Positions 47,235 to 60,200 of a stretch of DNA of 64,000 nt are shown here, piece after piece. The translations under genes were made by a program, and so were the position numbers. The notes under the pieces are model-generated. The model had not been told where the DNA came from and searched no databases. It saw only the letters and a program-made list of their open reading frames with translations. The stretch comes from Posidonia oceanica (Eukaryota; Streptophyta; Magnoliopsida; Alismatales; Posidoniaceae). The stretch spans positions 50,992,001-51,056,000 of the forward strand of contig JAZBRS010000020.1 in NCBI GenBank assembly GCA_037176725.1, in the 5' to 3' direction. Every line of letters begins with the position of its first letter. Positions within the stretch are counted from its first letter, which is position 1.

Positions 47235-48514
47235 ATGGTTGAGTCTGCACCTGTTGTTTGGCATATATTGTTGCTTGTCTTATTGGCTGTGGTGCAGGTT
47301 TTGTTGCTTCTCTCCCAGTTCATCATGTCTCGCCATGGTCGCTGAAAGGATAATGCCCCTGCTGAGGAACCTAGCTCTCGAGAGGAGAGTGGTTGGCAAG
47401 GTGTGCGGACAGAGTTGCGAGGTTGGATGCGCGGGATCTCTCAGGCTTTTGGCAAGAGTGGCCCTGGTAGAGCGTTTGAGGGAGATCCGTGGCTGCGCCA
47501 GTTGAGCAAGCTCCACCCGCCGACGTTAAGGGTACTGGTACTCATTAGGAGAGCGAGGCATGACTACGAAGGATTGAGAAGTTGTTGGATAGTTTGGCGT
47601 GCCTAGAGGAGCACTGAGTGCGGTTGGCTACCTTTCAGCTCAACGGTGATGCTGATGAGTGGTGGAGAGCCACTAGGTGGCTGAAGTTCCCAGATTCTAT
47701 CACGGGCAACATCAAGTGGAAGGACTTCGAGGCTGCATTCCATGAGAAGTACTTCCCGATCCATGTGAGGAGCCGATTCGACTGAGAGTTCTGGAGTCTG
47801 CAACAGGGCAGGATGTCTGTGGTTGAGTATGAAGCCTCTTTTGCCCGGTTAGAGAGGTTCACCCAGGCCTTTGATTTTGAGAAAAGGCGGGCGGAGAGAT
47901 TTCTGGAAGGCCTTCAACTCAGCTTGAGGGTGAAGGTGATGGGCTGCCGCTGTGTGACGGTAGTTGAGGTTGTCCAGATGGCTTCCCGCTTTGAAGAGGA
48001 GTATAACCAGTATGTGAGTGGTAACTCCTAGGGGAATGCCAAGTTGCCCTTCACTTCCCGGTTTTCTGTCTCTAGTCCATCGAGTTCCAGTGGCATGAGT
48101 AGCCCAGGGAAGAGAAAGAAGGATAGATCTGGCGGTGGTTCTGGTGCCCGGCGTAGTTTTGCTCGAGGTGGTGGTGGTGTCGGCCCTGCCTCCAGCGCCC
48201 GGCACAGCTTTGCAGGAGTTGGTAGCACCGGTCCGAGTCAGGCTGCTTCGAGTGGACAAGGTAGCGCCCATTGTTTCTAGTGTGGCCAGACGGGTCACTT
48301 TGCAGTGCACTGCTCTCGAGCATAGCAGATGACGAATCGGAGCGAAGTGGTGTGCTACAACTACGGGAGATCGGGACATGTGCAGAGGATGTGCCCGGAT
48401 CCTCCCAAGCGAGCGGGGAGTGTGCCACAACAGCCGACCCGGGGGCGTGTGTTTACCGTTTCAGCTCTCGACTGTGGACCCTTTGGTAATGTTGTGGAGG
48501 GTAAGTCCTCGTAG
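47235..48514 (+). pseudogene. Element F gag, broken
   Basis: ATG at 47,235 starts MVESAPVVWHILLLVLLAVV, a strongly hydrophobic stretch, before a second Met (MSRHGR) that looks like an ordinary gag start. Recognisable parts are EESGWQGVRTELRGWMRGIS, a gag core (VVEYEASFARLERFTQAF, RFLEGLQLSLRVKVMGC, ASRFEEEYNQYVSG) and two zinc-knuckle regions. The first knuckle has a stop in its CX2C; the second reads CYNYGRSGHVQRMC, with Tyr in place of the second Cys. There is a one-base deletion near 47,555 and stops at 47,347, after NS at 48,029, and elsewhere. Confidence 0.85.
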
Positions 48515-48599
48515 TTTCCTTTTGGTGGTGTAACCCATTGTTGCTGTTGTTGTTGTTATTGTTGTTGTTTCTTTCCCCCTGTAATATGAACCTTGTTGT

Positions 48600-51500
48600 T
48601 TAATGGGGATGCTGTTGGTTGTGTTTTGGCCTTAGGTTCTTATCTTGTGGCAGGCCAAATGGCCAAAGTCTGTTTGACTCAGGGAGCACTTTCTCTTTTG
48701 TCTCCGAGTCTTTTGCGGCGGAGCAAGATGATGCACCAGCCAAGTTAGCTTTCCACCTGAGGTGGTAACGCCACTGGGTGAGCACAGTTTGGCGTGGAGA
48801 TATCTGCCTTCTATCGATCTGGTGCTGAATGGCCGAGAATTCGATGCCACTGTCATCTTCATGAGCATGAATGAGTATGATGCTATCTTGGGCATGGACT
48901 AGCTGGGCCAATATTCTACTTTGATCGACTGTGCTCGTAGGAGGATTTTCTTTGGTGCTGCTGGGGCTGGTTCCTTCTTTGTACAAGGTGTGCGCTAGGG
49001 TGAGCCTAAGCTTGTGATTTTTGCTGTGAAGGCTTACAAGTCTTTGGCTCGGGGTTGTGTGGGGTACCTTGCTAGTGTGGTTACCTCCCCTTCTCCGGAG
49101 TTGGGTGTTCACAACATATCTGTTGTGTGTGAATATCCCGACGTTTTCCTGGATAATTTGCCTGGCATGCCACCTCACATGGAAGTGGAGTTCTTTATTG
49201 AGCTGATTCCGGGCAGTGGTGCTGTTGCGAAGAATCCTTATCGGATGGCGCCAGCTGAGTTGCAGGAGCTTAAGGCCCAGCTGCAGGAGTTGCTAGACAA
49301 GGGATTCATCAACCCAAGTGTGTCTCCGTGGAGAGCGCCTGTCTTGTTCGTCTGTAAGAAGGATAGTTCACTCCGACTGTGTGTAAACTATCGGATGTTG
49401 AATCAGCTTACAGTGAAGAACAAGTATCCCTTCACCCGTGTGGAAGACCTATTTGACCAGTTGCAGTCTGCCTCTGTCTTCTCGAAGATTGATCTGAGTT
49501 CAGGATATCACCAGTTGAGGATCCATGATTCAGACATTTAGAAGACTGCCTTACGGATGTGGTATGGCCATTTTGAGTTCGTGGTTATACCTTCGGCTTG
49601 ACCAACGCCCCTACCGCATTCACGGAATTGATGAACCGGATCTTCAGGCATTTCTTGGACCAGTTTGTGGTGGTCTTTGTAGACGACATCTTGGTCTACT
49701 CCTTAGATGAGGCAGCTCATTCCCAACATCTGAGGGCGGTGCTGGATGTTCTGAGGCGGCACCAGCTGTACGCCAAGTTCCCCAAGTGTGAGTTCTGGTT
49801 GAGGGAGGTTATGTTCCTTGGCCATCTTATCTCTAGAGACGGCGTCAGAGTTGATCCTGCCGAGGTTGAGGCGGTTAGCAATTGGCAGAGACCCAGGAGT
49901 GTGTCTGAGATTAGAAGTTTCCTGGGGTTGGCAGGTTACTACAGGAGGTTTATCAGGGATTTCTCTTCTATTGCTTCATCCCTGACAACTCTCACCAAGC
50001 AAGGGGTTCCATTCATTTGGGACCAAGGTTGTGAGGCGAGTTTCAATGAGTTGAAGGCTCGTCTGACTTCTGCTCCTGTTCTGACCTTGCCTTCTAGAAG
50101 TGGTGGCTTCACTATGTATAGTGATGCTAGTGGTGTTGGGTTGGGTAGTGTTCTGATGCAGCGTGGCAATGTTGTGGCTTATGTCTCCCGTCAGTTGAAA
50201 GACCACGAGAAGAACTACCCCACCCATGATCTTGAGATGGCTGCTGTGGTGTTCGCGTTGAAGCTTTGGCGACATTACCTGTTTAGAGAGCAGTTTGAGG
50301 TCTACACGGATCACAAGAATCTGAAGTATATATTTACTCAGAAGGACCTCAACATGCGGCAGCGAAGGTGGGTGGAGTATCTCAAGGACTATGATTTCAG
50401 TTTGTCCTACCACCCTGGGAAGGCCAACGTGGTCGCCGATGCTCTGAGTTGGCATACGCACGTCATGGCCTGCCTGATGGTCAAGGAGTGGACCATGTTG
50501 GAGGATCTGGCTGACTGTGAACTCAAGAGACTACATTGGGGAACAGGCGGTGCCTATATGGCGAGTTTGTCTGTTTGTCCCAAGCTAGTGGAGTTCATTA
50601 TTACTTGTCAGCAGACAGATTCCTTCTTTCAGGCGACTGTTGAGAAGTTGCACGCTGGGGAAGCGCCGGACTTTTCTCTTGGCGTACATGGGGAGCTGAG
50701 GTTTGATCAACGCTTGTTTGTGCCCCAGTACGAGGAGGCTAGGCAGAGGTTACTGGATGAAACTCATAGATCTAAGTGTACCGTCCACCCAGGATCCACG
50801 AAGATGTATCGGGATCTAAAGCAGAATTTTTGGTGGCCTGGCATGAAAAGAGAAGTTGCTGACTATGTGGCAAGGTGTGTGACCTGCCAGCTTATCAAGG
50901 CAGAGCATCAGAGACCTGGAGGAACTCTACAGCCTTTGAGTATACTGGAATGGAAATGGGAGCACATCTCTATGGATTTTGTGATTGGGTCACCGCGTTC
51001 TCCGAGGAAGAACGACACTGTGTGGGTGATCGTTGATCGGCTAACCAAGTCAGCTCATTTTCTTGCTATCTGAGTAAATCTTCCTTTACGGCGATTGGCA
51101 GAACTGTACGTATCGGAGATCATTCGGCTGCATGGTGTTCCGTATCCATTGTGTCTGATAGAGACATGCGGTTTACCTCGAGGTTCTGGGGGACTCTGCA
51201 GGAGGCTTTCGGCACGGTGTTCAATTTCAGTGCAGCTTTCCACCATTAATTGGATGGTCAGACAGAGAGGACTATCTAGACTCTGGAGGATATGACGAGG
51301 GCTTGTGCCTTGGATTTGCATGGAAGTTGGGAGGACCATTTGTCGTTGGTTGAGTTTTCTTACAACAATAGCTACCACTCCAGCATCGGGATGGCACCAT
51401 ACAAGGCTCTGTATGGTAGGCCCTACAGATCCCCGGTTTGCTGAAGCGAGGTAGGTGAGCGGTAGCTTCTTGGTTCGGAGTTTGTGCAGTAGTATGCGGA

Positions 51501-52017
51501 CAAGGTGGACTTGATCCGTAGAAGGCTTCTGACTGCACAGAGTCGGCCGAAGAGTTATGCTGACCGGAGGCAGAGATCGTTGTTGTTTTTGGTGGGAGAC
51601 TTTGTGTTCATGAAGGTTTCACCGACCAAGGGCGTGAAGAGGTTTGGCAGGCGTGGGAAGCTAAGTCCCCGCTATATTGGCCCGTACCAGATCACGCAGA
51701 GGATTGGTGAAGTTGCCTATAAGTTGGCCCTACCACCAAAGCTATCGGCAGTGCAAAGCGTGTTCCACGTCTCCATGCTGTGGAAGTGTCTGGCAGATGT
51801 TTCACAGGTGATCTCTGTTCAGCCGGAGGTGCTCCAGGAAGATCTCTCCTTTGTTGAGGAGGCTGTCCAGATTGTTGATCGTAGAGAACAGATGTTGCAG
51901 AATAAGGTGATTCTGCTGGTTCTTGTGAGATGGCAGTATCATGGAGTAGAAGAGGCCACTTGGGAGCACGAGAATGGCATCCTTGTCCGGTACCCGCACC
52001 TTTTCGCTTACCATTGA
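48600..52017 (+). pseudogene. Element F pol: protease, RT, RNase H, integrase, chromodomain-like end
   Basis: The protease has an intact LFDSGSTFSFVSESF active-site region in one frame (about 48,670) but a frame break follows. RT starts near 49,210 ([20 protein letters not shown]), stops at TAG near 49,540, loses a base near 49,590, then continues in an uninterrupted 491-codon frame (49,598-51,073). That frame has [13 protein letters not shown] with both catalytic Asp, RNase [17 protein letters not shown], the integrase zinc region ([23 protein letters not shown]) and the core start [15 protein letters not shown]. After a TGA and a base deletion near 51,145 come VEFSYNNSYHSSIGM-like core and, in 51,505-52,017, the tether and IVDRREQ to GVEEATWEHE, a chromodomain-like end of the kind that targets chromovirus integration. 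Confidence 0.92.
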
Positions 52018-52051
52018 TTTCGGGGGCGAAATTCGTTTTTAGTGTTTATGA
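52018..52051 (+). promoter_or_regulatory. Region of the element F polypurine tract, decayed
   Basis: TTTCGGGGGCGAAATTCG precedes the 3' LTR by about 20 bases. It is the G-rich landmark seen before 3' LTRs in this family, but the purine run next to the LTR is poor (TTTATGA). Confidence 0.45.
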
Positions 52052-55000
52052 TGTAACACCCGGGAATTCATTTCCTTCTAGTTATGCTTGTTTAATGAAT
52101 TCCCTGGCTTTGGTCGGGTGTTATTGGCCTCGCGGGTCCCACTATAGTTGTTGTGGGCCCCATCTGTTGTTTGTGTGGGTCTCCACCTATATTGTTGTGG
52201 TGGACTACCACTTGTGATGGCTGGTGGGACAGATTGTGGTCTGGTCCCTGCGTGTCTCTCTCTCTCTTTCTCTCCCTTCTTCTCTCTCTCTCTCTCTCCC
52301 TCTCCCTCCTTCCCTCTCTCTCTCCTTCCTCCCCACCCCCTCATCCCCCTCACGTGCTTCTCCTCCCTCTCTCCTCTTTCCTTTTCCCTCCCCACTTCAC
52401 GCGCGTGCCCCATCCTCCCCGTGCACGTGCGGCTTCCTCCTCCCCCTCCCCGGCTCGTGCCCTCCTCCTCCTTCCCTGGTGCCCACCGGCTGGACTCCTT
52501 CCCTGGTGCCCTAGCCTCTAGCCGGTGGGCATCCCTCCTCCTCCCCCTCTCCCCACTGATCTCTCCTCCTCCTTCCTTTCCTCCTCCTCCTCCTTTCCAC
52601 CCCTTCCTTTCCTTCCCATCCTCTCCTTCCTCCTCCTCTTCTTCTTCTTCCGCTGGTGGCTGGTGGTTGCTGGTGGTGGCCGGCGTGCGGTGGCAGCTGG
52701 TGGTGCGGCGGTGAGCTCCGAACGTCGTCTCGGTGGAGCGGCGTGCTCGGTTCGTGTGTGGATCGCCGGTGGACGGAGGTTGTCCCTCTATCCCAAGGGA
52801 CACGTCTCGCCTTAGGAGCCTTTAATATTTAGAATTTGCCTTACATATGTCCCTTGCCATGATTTGTATGTTATTATTTAAGTTTGGCAATTTTTAGGGA
52901 TTTATATGCATTTAGGCGAATTTATTTGGCTTCAGTTAGTTTATAGCTTGAATGTGGATTTTTGGTGGTTTCTTGAGCTGTGGGCTCAAGAACGCCTCGA
53001 AATTGATATGCTTGTGTTCCTTGACATGTATAGAATGTCATGGAAGTGATTTGGTAAATTTTAGAGATTTATTGTGGTTTTTGGCTGAATTTATGGCCCA
53101 AATGACTTAAATGCTTGAATTGTGGTTTTCCAGTGGATTCCGGTGTTTTAGGCCTCGGATTGAGGCGATTGTGAAATATTTGAGTTGCTCGAGTTGAGAC
53201 GCTCGTTTGCATGTGTTGCGCGCCCGGTTTGGCATGAATTTGATATTGTTTCGGGGTTTTTATGAATTCGACTTGAGTTTTAGATTTCCGGTGTTTTCTC
53301 GCGTTGCATGCCTCGGAATGCCAAATCGAGGGTTTGGTTGGATTCCTTGTTTTATTCCTGAGATTCTGGTATATGGCACACTCGTTTTCGAGTTTGTTTC
53401 GGTCGATCGGGGGTTTAAGTCGGTTCTTTAAGTTTTCTGAACTGACCTGGATCAGAGCCCCATTTGTAGAGCGGAGTCCCGTTTCCCCCTTGTCTGGAGT
53501 TCCGTTTTTGGAACGGAGTCCCGTTTTCCCCTAGTCCGGAGTCCCGTTTTATGGTGGAGCCCCATTTGCTGTAGCAAAACGGAGCGCCGGTCCAAGACGG
53601 AGCTCTATTCCAGTGCTGAGTTGTGAACCACAGCCTTGATCCCGCATTCCGGTGAATTTCGGTGTGTCGAATCAGCGGCTGAGTGTTTCCTCAGCGAATG
53701 TTTTCCAACATGGTTTCCCTCAGTTGGTTTTTGGGCTTTTTGTGCTTTAGCCCGTGATGTTTGATAAATCTTTTCAAAGTGATTTCTAAGGAAAATATGA
53801 ATGGTTTTGCCGAGGTTTTTCGTAGCCGAAAACCTGGGGTTGTGTTGCCTGGACCTAGAAATGCGACGACGTTCCTGGTGTGTCGCACACTTTGCTTGCG
53901 TTGAGGTTTGGGGGTCAGGGTGCCGGCCGTACCTAGCGGTATCGTAGCAGCAGACTCGGGAGGTATGATACTCCTGCGTAGCTGGACGTGATACCCTAGT
54001 TGTTACGGGCACCGGGACTCGCCTGGTTTTGGGTGCTGACTGAGCCTAGGGGTTCGAGCCTCTAGTGGTTTGGGACACTAGTGTTGGCTGAGCCTAGGGG
54101 TTGGAGCCTCTAGTGGCTCGGAGCACTGAGTTGAGGTCGCCGTATATTAGGCGTGTCTTGTGGTTTGTCCTGAGTGAGGACAGCTTGCCCAGTTTGGGTA
54201 AGTAGCTTCCCTGGTGAGGGATTGCTTTTGAGACGTCTCTAGTGACGAGATGCCGGGATGGACATGCTCCTCCACAGGGCGGGTGTTCGTGGCAGTGCAG
54301 TGAGCTGCAGGGTTGAGTCCCTGGCTACTGCTTGAGGGCAGATCGGTTGCTTGGCGCTAGACAATACGATCAGTTGTGGTTTTGTGCCCGTGGGGCTGTG
54401 TTTTGTTGTTGCTGGCCGTATTAGGCCTTGAGCTTTGCCTGAGTTACGGGCTTTGTGAGTTTTGTTGTTGTTTGGGGTCATATTGGGCCAGTTGCTTTTC
54501 GCTTAGGTATGGCGTGAGTTTGTGGTTTGTGTTTTGGGCCGTATTAGGCCAGATGTTTTCCCGCCTAGTTGTGGCGTGTAGTTCTGGTTTTGAGCATTGG
54601 GCCGGTGGACCGTTATATTGATTGAGTTTTAGTTTTGCAAGGTATTTCCTCATTGTCTTAGCCAGTGGGCCGAGTGTTTTCCTAGCCTGAGGGGTTGGAG
54701 GGTTTTGTGTGGTTTTGAGGTTTTGGGCCGGTGGGCCGTGGCTTTGTGATTTATATTTCTAGAAACGCATGTCTTCCCAAGTTTTTAGCTTGTGGGCTTT
54801 AGGAAGGGTGTTTTATTAATTATATTGCTTGTTGTGGACCCAGATTTTAGGGTTTTACCGGTTGTGCCGTATTTGAGGTTTTCAACCGGTTTCTCGCATG
54901 ATTTTGCGAGGTCTATGTTGGATTGACGATTTTTAGGTCACTCACGTGTGCTTGTTTGGTTTTCAGGTGTAGATGATTAGCTGGTTTGGAGTATAGTGCA

Positions 55001-55147
55001 TATAGTAGGAGTCACGTAGCTGTTCACTGCAGATTCCTGGCATTGATATTTGTTGTTAGCCCAGTGTTTTATTATAATTGTTGTATTTAATTAAATTTTA
55101 AATTTGTTGGGCTGTAGGTTTTGTTGATAGCGACTTGGGTCGTTACA
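52052..55147 (+). repeat. Element F 3' LTR (3,096 bp)
   Basis: Direct partner of 44,066-47,151 with the same ends (TGTAACACCC to TCGTTACA) and internal landmarks, including a CT microsatellite at 52,255-52,325 and the CGGAGTCCCGTTTT array at 53,450-53,600. A short duplication around CCCTGGTGCCC (52,475-52,510) is unique to this copy. Confidence 0.93.
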
Positions 55148-55152
55148 CAATA
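55148..55152. other. Target-site duplication of element F, right copy (CAATA)
   Basis: Pairs with CAACA at 44,061-44,065. Confidence 0.82.
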
Positions 55153-57137
55153 GCACCACTGCCCGGAGTCAGCTCAATAAAGAACTCCACTTCCCTGTGA
55201 GGTGGCATGCCAGGCAAATTATCCGGAAAAACGTTAGGATATTCACACAATAGATATGTTGTGAACACCCGACTCCGGAGAAGGGAAGGTAACCACACTA
55301 GCAAGGTACCCCACACAACCCCGAGCCATAGACTTGTAAGCCTTCACAGCGGAAAGCACAAGCCTAGGCTCACCCTGGCGCACATCTTGCACAAAGAAGG
55401 AACCAGCCTCAGCAGCGCCAAAGAAAATCCTCTTGCGAGCACAGTCGATCAAAGTAGAATATTGGCCTAGCCAATCCATGCCCAAGATAACATCATACTC
55501 ATTCATGCTCATGAGGATGAGAGTGGCATCGAACTCTTGGCCATTCAGCTCCGGATCGATAGAAGGCAAATATCTCCACGCCAAATTGTGCTCACCCAGC
55601 GATGTTACCACCTCCCGGTGGAAAGCTAACTTGGCTGGTACATCATCCAACTCCGTCGCAAAAGACTCGGAGACAAAAGAGAAAGTGCTCCTTGAGTCAA
55701 ACAGAACTTTGGCCATTCGGCCCGCCACAAGATAAGAACCTAAGGCTAAAGCACAACCAACAGCATCCCCATTAAACAACAAGATTCATATTACAGGAGG
55801 AAAGAAGCAACAACAACAACAACAGCAACAACAATGGGTCACACCACCCAAAGGAAACTACGGGGACTTACCCTCCACAACATTACTAGAGGGTCCACAG
55901 TCGGGAGCTGAAATAGTAAACACACGCCCCCGGGTCGGCTGCTGTGGCACATTCTCTGCTCGCTTGGGAGGATCCGGGCACATCCTCTGCACATGTCCCG
56001 ATCTCCCATAGTTGTAACACACCACTCCGCTCCGATTCGTCATCTACTATGCTCGAGGGCAGTGCACTGCAAAGTGACCCGCCTGGCTACACTGGAAACA
56101 CTGGGCGCTAGCTTGTCCACTCGAAGCAGCCTGACTCGGACCAGTGCTACCAACTCCTGCAAAGCTGTGCCGAACGCTGGAGGCAGGGCCGACACCACCA
56201 CCACCTCGAGCAAAACTACGCCGGGCACCAGAACCACCGCCGATCTATCCTTCTTTCTCTTCCCTGGGCTACTCATGCCACTAGAACTCGATGGACTAGA
56301 GACAGAAAACCGGGAAGTGAAGGGCAACTTGGCATTCCCCTAGGAGTTACCACTCACATACTGGTTATACTCCTCTTCAAAGCGGGAAGCCATCTGGACA
56401 ACCTCAGCTACCGTCACACAGCGGCAGCCCATCACCTTCACCCTCAAGCTGGGTTGAAGGCCTTCCAGAAATCTCTCCGCCCGCCTTTCCTCAGAATCAA
56501 AGGCCTGGATGAACCTCTCCAACCGGGCAAAAGAGGCTTCATACTCAGCCACAGACATTCTGCCCTACTGCAGACTCCGGAACTCTCAGTCGAATCGGCT
56601 CCTCACATGACTCGGAAAGTACTTCTCATGGAATAAAGTCTTGAAGTCCTTCCACTTAATGTCGACTGTTATAGAATCCGGGAACTTCAGCCGCCTGGTG
56701 GCTCTCCACCACTCATCGGCATCGCCGACGAGCTGAAAGGCTGCCAACCGCACCTAGTGCTCCTTTGGGCACGCCAAACTATTCAACAACTTCTCAATCC
56801 TTCGCAGCCATGCCTCGCTCTCCTCATGAGTACCAGTACCCTTGAACGTCGGCGGGTGGAGCTTGCTCAACTAGCGCAGCCACGGATCTCCCTCAGACGC
56901 TCTACCAGGGCCACTCTTGCCAAATGCCTGAGAGATCCCGCACATCCAACCTCGCAACTCTGTCCGCATGCCTTGCCAACCACTCTCCTCTCGAGAGCTA
57001 GGATCCTCAGCAGGGGCCTTATCCTTTCGGTGACCACAGCGAGACATGCTGAACCGGGAGAGAAGCAACAAAACCAGCACCACAGCCAATAAGACAAGCA
57101 ACAATATATGCCAAACAACAGGTGCAGACTCAACCAT
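55153..57137 (-). pseudogene. Element R gag and protease piece
   Basis: The minus strand from ATG at 57,137 reads MVESAPVVWHILLLVLLAVV, then MSRCGHRKDKAPAEDPSSRE, the same hydrophobic lead-in plus gag start as in element F. Gag continues with MSVAEYEASFARLERFIQAF and EEEYNQYVSGNS, a zinc knuckle written CFQCSQAGHFAVHC, and a second written CYNYGRSGHVQRMC. The protease frame (55,782-55,243) has VLFDSRSTFSFVSESF, with Arg where the active-site triplet has Gly, and ends NEYDVILGMDWLGQYSTLI. Several stops break gag. The piece ends where element F inserted, just before RT. Confidence 0.9.
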
Positions 57138-57203
57138 GATATGTAATTTCCTATGGAGTCACTAAACTAACCACTCCTAGGCTAGTGCAACCTAGTGAAC
57201 CTG

Positions 57204-57216
57204 GGCTTTGATACCA
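57204..57216 (-). promoter_or_regulatory. Primer-binding site of element R
   Basis: On the minus strand TGGTATCAAAGCC, one transition away from the tRNA-iMet complement found intact in element F, four bases after the LTR. Confidence 0.88.
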
Positions 57217-57220
57217 AACC

Positions 57221-60200
57221 TGTAAGGACCCAACTCGCTACCAACAAAACCAAAAGCCCAACAAATTTAAAACTTAATTAAATTCAACAAACCACTGGAC
57301 TAACAACAATTATCAATGCCAGGAACCCGCAGTGGACAGCTACGTGACTCCTAGTCTATGCACTATACTCCAAACCAGCTAATCATCCGCACTGGAAAAC
57401 CAAACAAGCACACGTGAGTGACCTAGAAATCGTCACTCAGCACACACTTCGCAAAAACCACACGAGAAACTGGCGTAATACCTCAACTATGGTAGAACTG
57501 GTAAAAATCCCAAAATCTGGGTCCACAATAAGCAATATAATCAAATAAAACACCCTTCCCAAAGTTCACAAGCTAAAACCAAGGAAGACAGGCATTTACA
57601 GAAATAATATAATTCACAAAGCCACGGCCCACAGGCCCAAACCTCAAAACCACACAAAACCCTCCAACCCCTCAGGCTGGGAAAACACTCGGCCCATTGG
57701 CCAAGACAATGAGGAAATACCTTGCAAAACTAAAGTTCAATCAATATAACGGCCCACTGGCCTAATGCTCAAACCAAAGCCACAAACTCACGCCATACAC
57801 AGGTAGAAAGCAACTGGCCCAATATGGTGCAAACAACAGCGAAACTCACAAAGCCCGAAACTCAGGCGAAGCTCAAGGCCTAATACAGCCAGCAACAACA
57901 AAACACAGCTCCACAGGCACAAAACCACAACTGATCGTATTGCCTGGCGCCAAGCAACCGATCTGGCATCACGCAGTAGCCAGGGACTCACCCCTGCAGC
58001 TCACTGCACTGCCACGGACACCCGCCCTATGGAGGAGTGTGTCCATCCCGGCATCTCGTCATTAGAGACGCCTCAAAAGCGATCTCCCACCAGGGAAAGC
58101 TACTCACCCCAACTGGGCAAGCTGTCCTCACTCAGGACAAACCACAGGGCACGCCTAATATATGGCGACCTCAACTCAGTGCTCTGAACCATTAGAGGCT
58201 CAACCCCTAGGCTCAGCCAGTACTAGTGCCCCGAACCACTAGAGGCTCCAACCCCTAGGCTCAACCGACACCCAAAACAAGGCAAGTCCCGGTGCCCGTA
58301 ACAACTAGGGTATCACGCCCAGCTACGTAGGAGTATCATACCTCCCGAGTCCGCTGCTACGATACCGCTAGGTACGGTCGGCACCCCGACCCCCAAACCT
58401 CAATCCAGGCGAAGTGTACGACACTCCAGGAACGCCGTCGCATTCCAGGGTCTTGCCAACACAACTCTCAGGTTTTCGGCCACGGAAAACATTGGCAAAA
58501 CCATTTGCAAATCATTCATATTTTTTCATAAAAATCTCTTTGAAAACATTTATCAAATACCATGGGCTAAAGCACAAAAAGCCCAAAAACCAACCGAAGG
58601 AAACCACATTGGAAAACATTTGCTAAGAAAACCCTCAGCCTCTGATTTGGCATGCCGAAATTCACCGAAATGCAGGATCAAGGTAGAGGTTCACAACTCA
58701 GCACTGGAATGGCGCTCCGTTTTGGACCGGCGCTCCGTTTTGCTATTGCCAACAGGGCTCCGCCCAAAAACGGAACTCCAGATCAGGGGAAAACGGGGCT
58801 CCGTTCCAATAACGGAACTCCGGACCAGGGAAAAAGGGACTCCGTTCTACCAACGGGGCTCCGTTTCAAGCCAGCTCAGAAAACTTAAAGAACCGACTTA
58901 AAACCCTAAACGTCCGAAACAAACTCTAAAACTAGCGTACCATACACCGGAATCTCCAGAATAAAACAAGGAATGCAACCATACCCTCGATATGGCATTC
59001 CGAGGCACGCAACTTAAGAAAACACTAGAAATCCAATATTTAAGTCAAATTCTATAAAAACCCCAAAATCATAGCAAATCCATGCCAAACCAGGAGCGCA
59101 ACACATGCAAACGAGCGTCTCAGCTCGAGCAACACAAATATAACACAATCGCCTCAATCCGAAGCCCAAAACACCGAAATCCACTAGAAAACCAATAATT
59201 CAAGTATTTAAGTCATTCGGGCCATAAATTCGGCCAAAAACCACAATAAATCTCTAAAAATTACCAAACCTCTATCATAGCATATAAACATGGCAAGGTA
59301 CACAATAAAATCATATTCAACCCATTTGAGAGCATTCAACCTCATCAAATAGTGGAAAACTACATTCAAGCTATAAACCTACTAAAGCCAATTAAATTCG
59401 CCTAAATGCATATAAATCCTTAAAAATTGCCAAACTTAAATATAACATACAAATCATGGCAAGAGACACATGCAAGGTAAATTCTACATATTTATGGCTC
59501 CTAAGGCGAGGCGTGTACCTTGGGACAAAAGGACAACCTCCGTCCACCGGCGATCCACGCGCACACTGAGCACGCCGCTCCACCAGGACGACGACCGGAG
59601 CTCGCCGCTGCACCACCGCCGGCCACCGCACGCGGGCCACCACTCATAGCCGCCAATAAAGGAGAAGAGGAGGAGGAGGAAGGAGAGGACGGGAGGGGGA
59701 GGAAGGGGGAAAGGAGGAGGAGGGGGAAAGGAAGGAGGGGGAGAGATCAGTGGGGAGAGGGGGAGGAGGAGGAGGACTGCCCGCTGGCTAGGGCTAGGGC
59801 ACGGGGAGGAGAGGAGGAGGAAGGGCGCACGAGCCGGGGGAAGGAGGAGGAGGTCCGCACGCACGGGGGAAGGGGGAGGGAGAGGAAAAGAGGAGGGGGG
59901 AAGAGGCACGTGAGAGGGATGAAGGGGGTGGAAGGAGAGAGAGAGAGGAAGGAGGGGGAGGGAGAAAGAGAGAGAGAGAGAGAGAGAAGAAGGGAGAGAA
60001 AGAGAGAGAGAGAAAGAGAGGGAGAAACATAGGGACCAGACCACAATCTGTCCCACCAACCACTACAAGTGGGAGTCCACCACAACAATACATGTGGAGA
60101 CCCACACAAACCACAGATGGGGCCCACAACAACTCAAGTGGGGCCTATGAGGCCAATAACACCCGACCAAAGTCAAGGAATTCATTAAACTAGCACAATT

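Larger units (their letters stand above)
44066..55147 (+). mobile_element. Element F: Ty3/gypsy chromovirus (Del/Tekay-like), 11.1 kb, inserted in R
   Basis: A complete LTR-to-LTR element on the plus strand and the same family as R, its antisense host. The LTRs are 3,086 and 3,096 bp, the PBS matches initiator tRNA-Met, and gag, protease, RT, RNase H, integrase and a chromodomain-like end follow in order. The reading frames contain single-base deletions near 47,555, 49,590 and 51,145 and several stops, so it is not autonomous. The two LTRs differ visibly more than those of element O, so it is probably the older of the two insertions into R. Confidence 0.93.
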
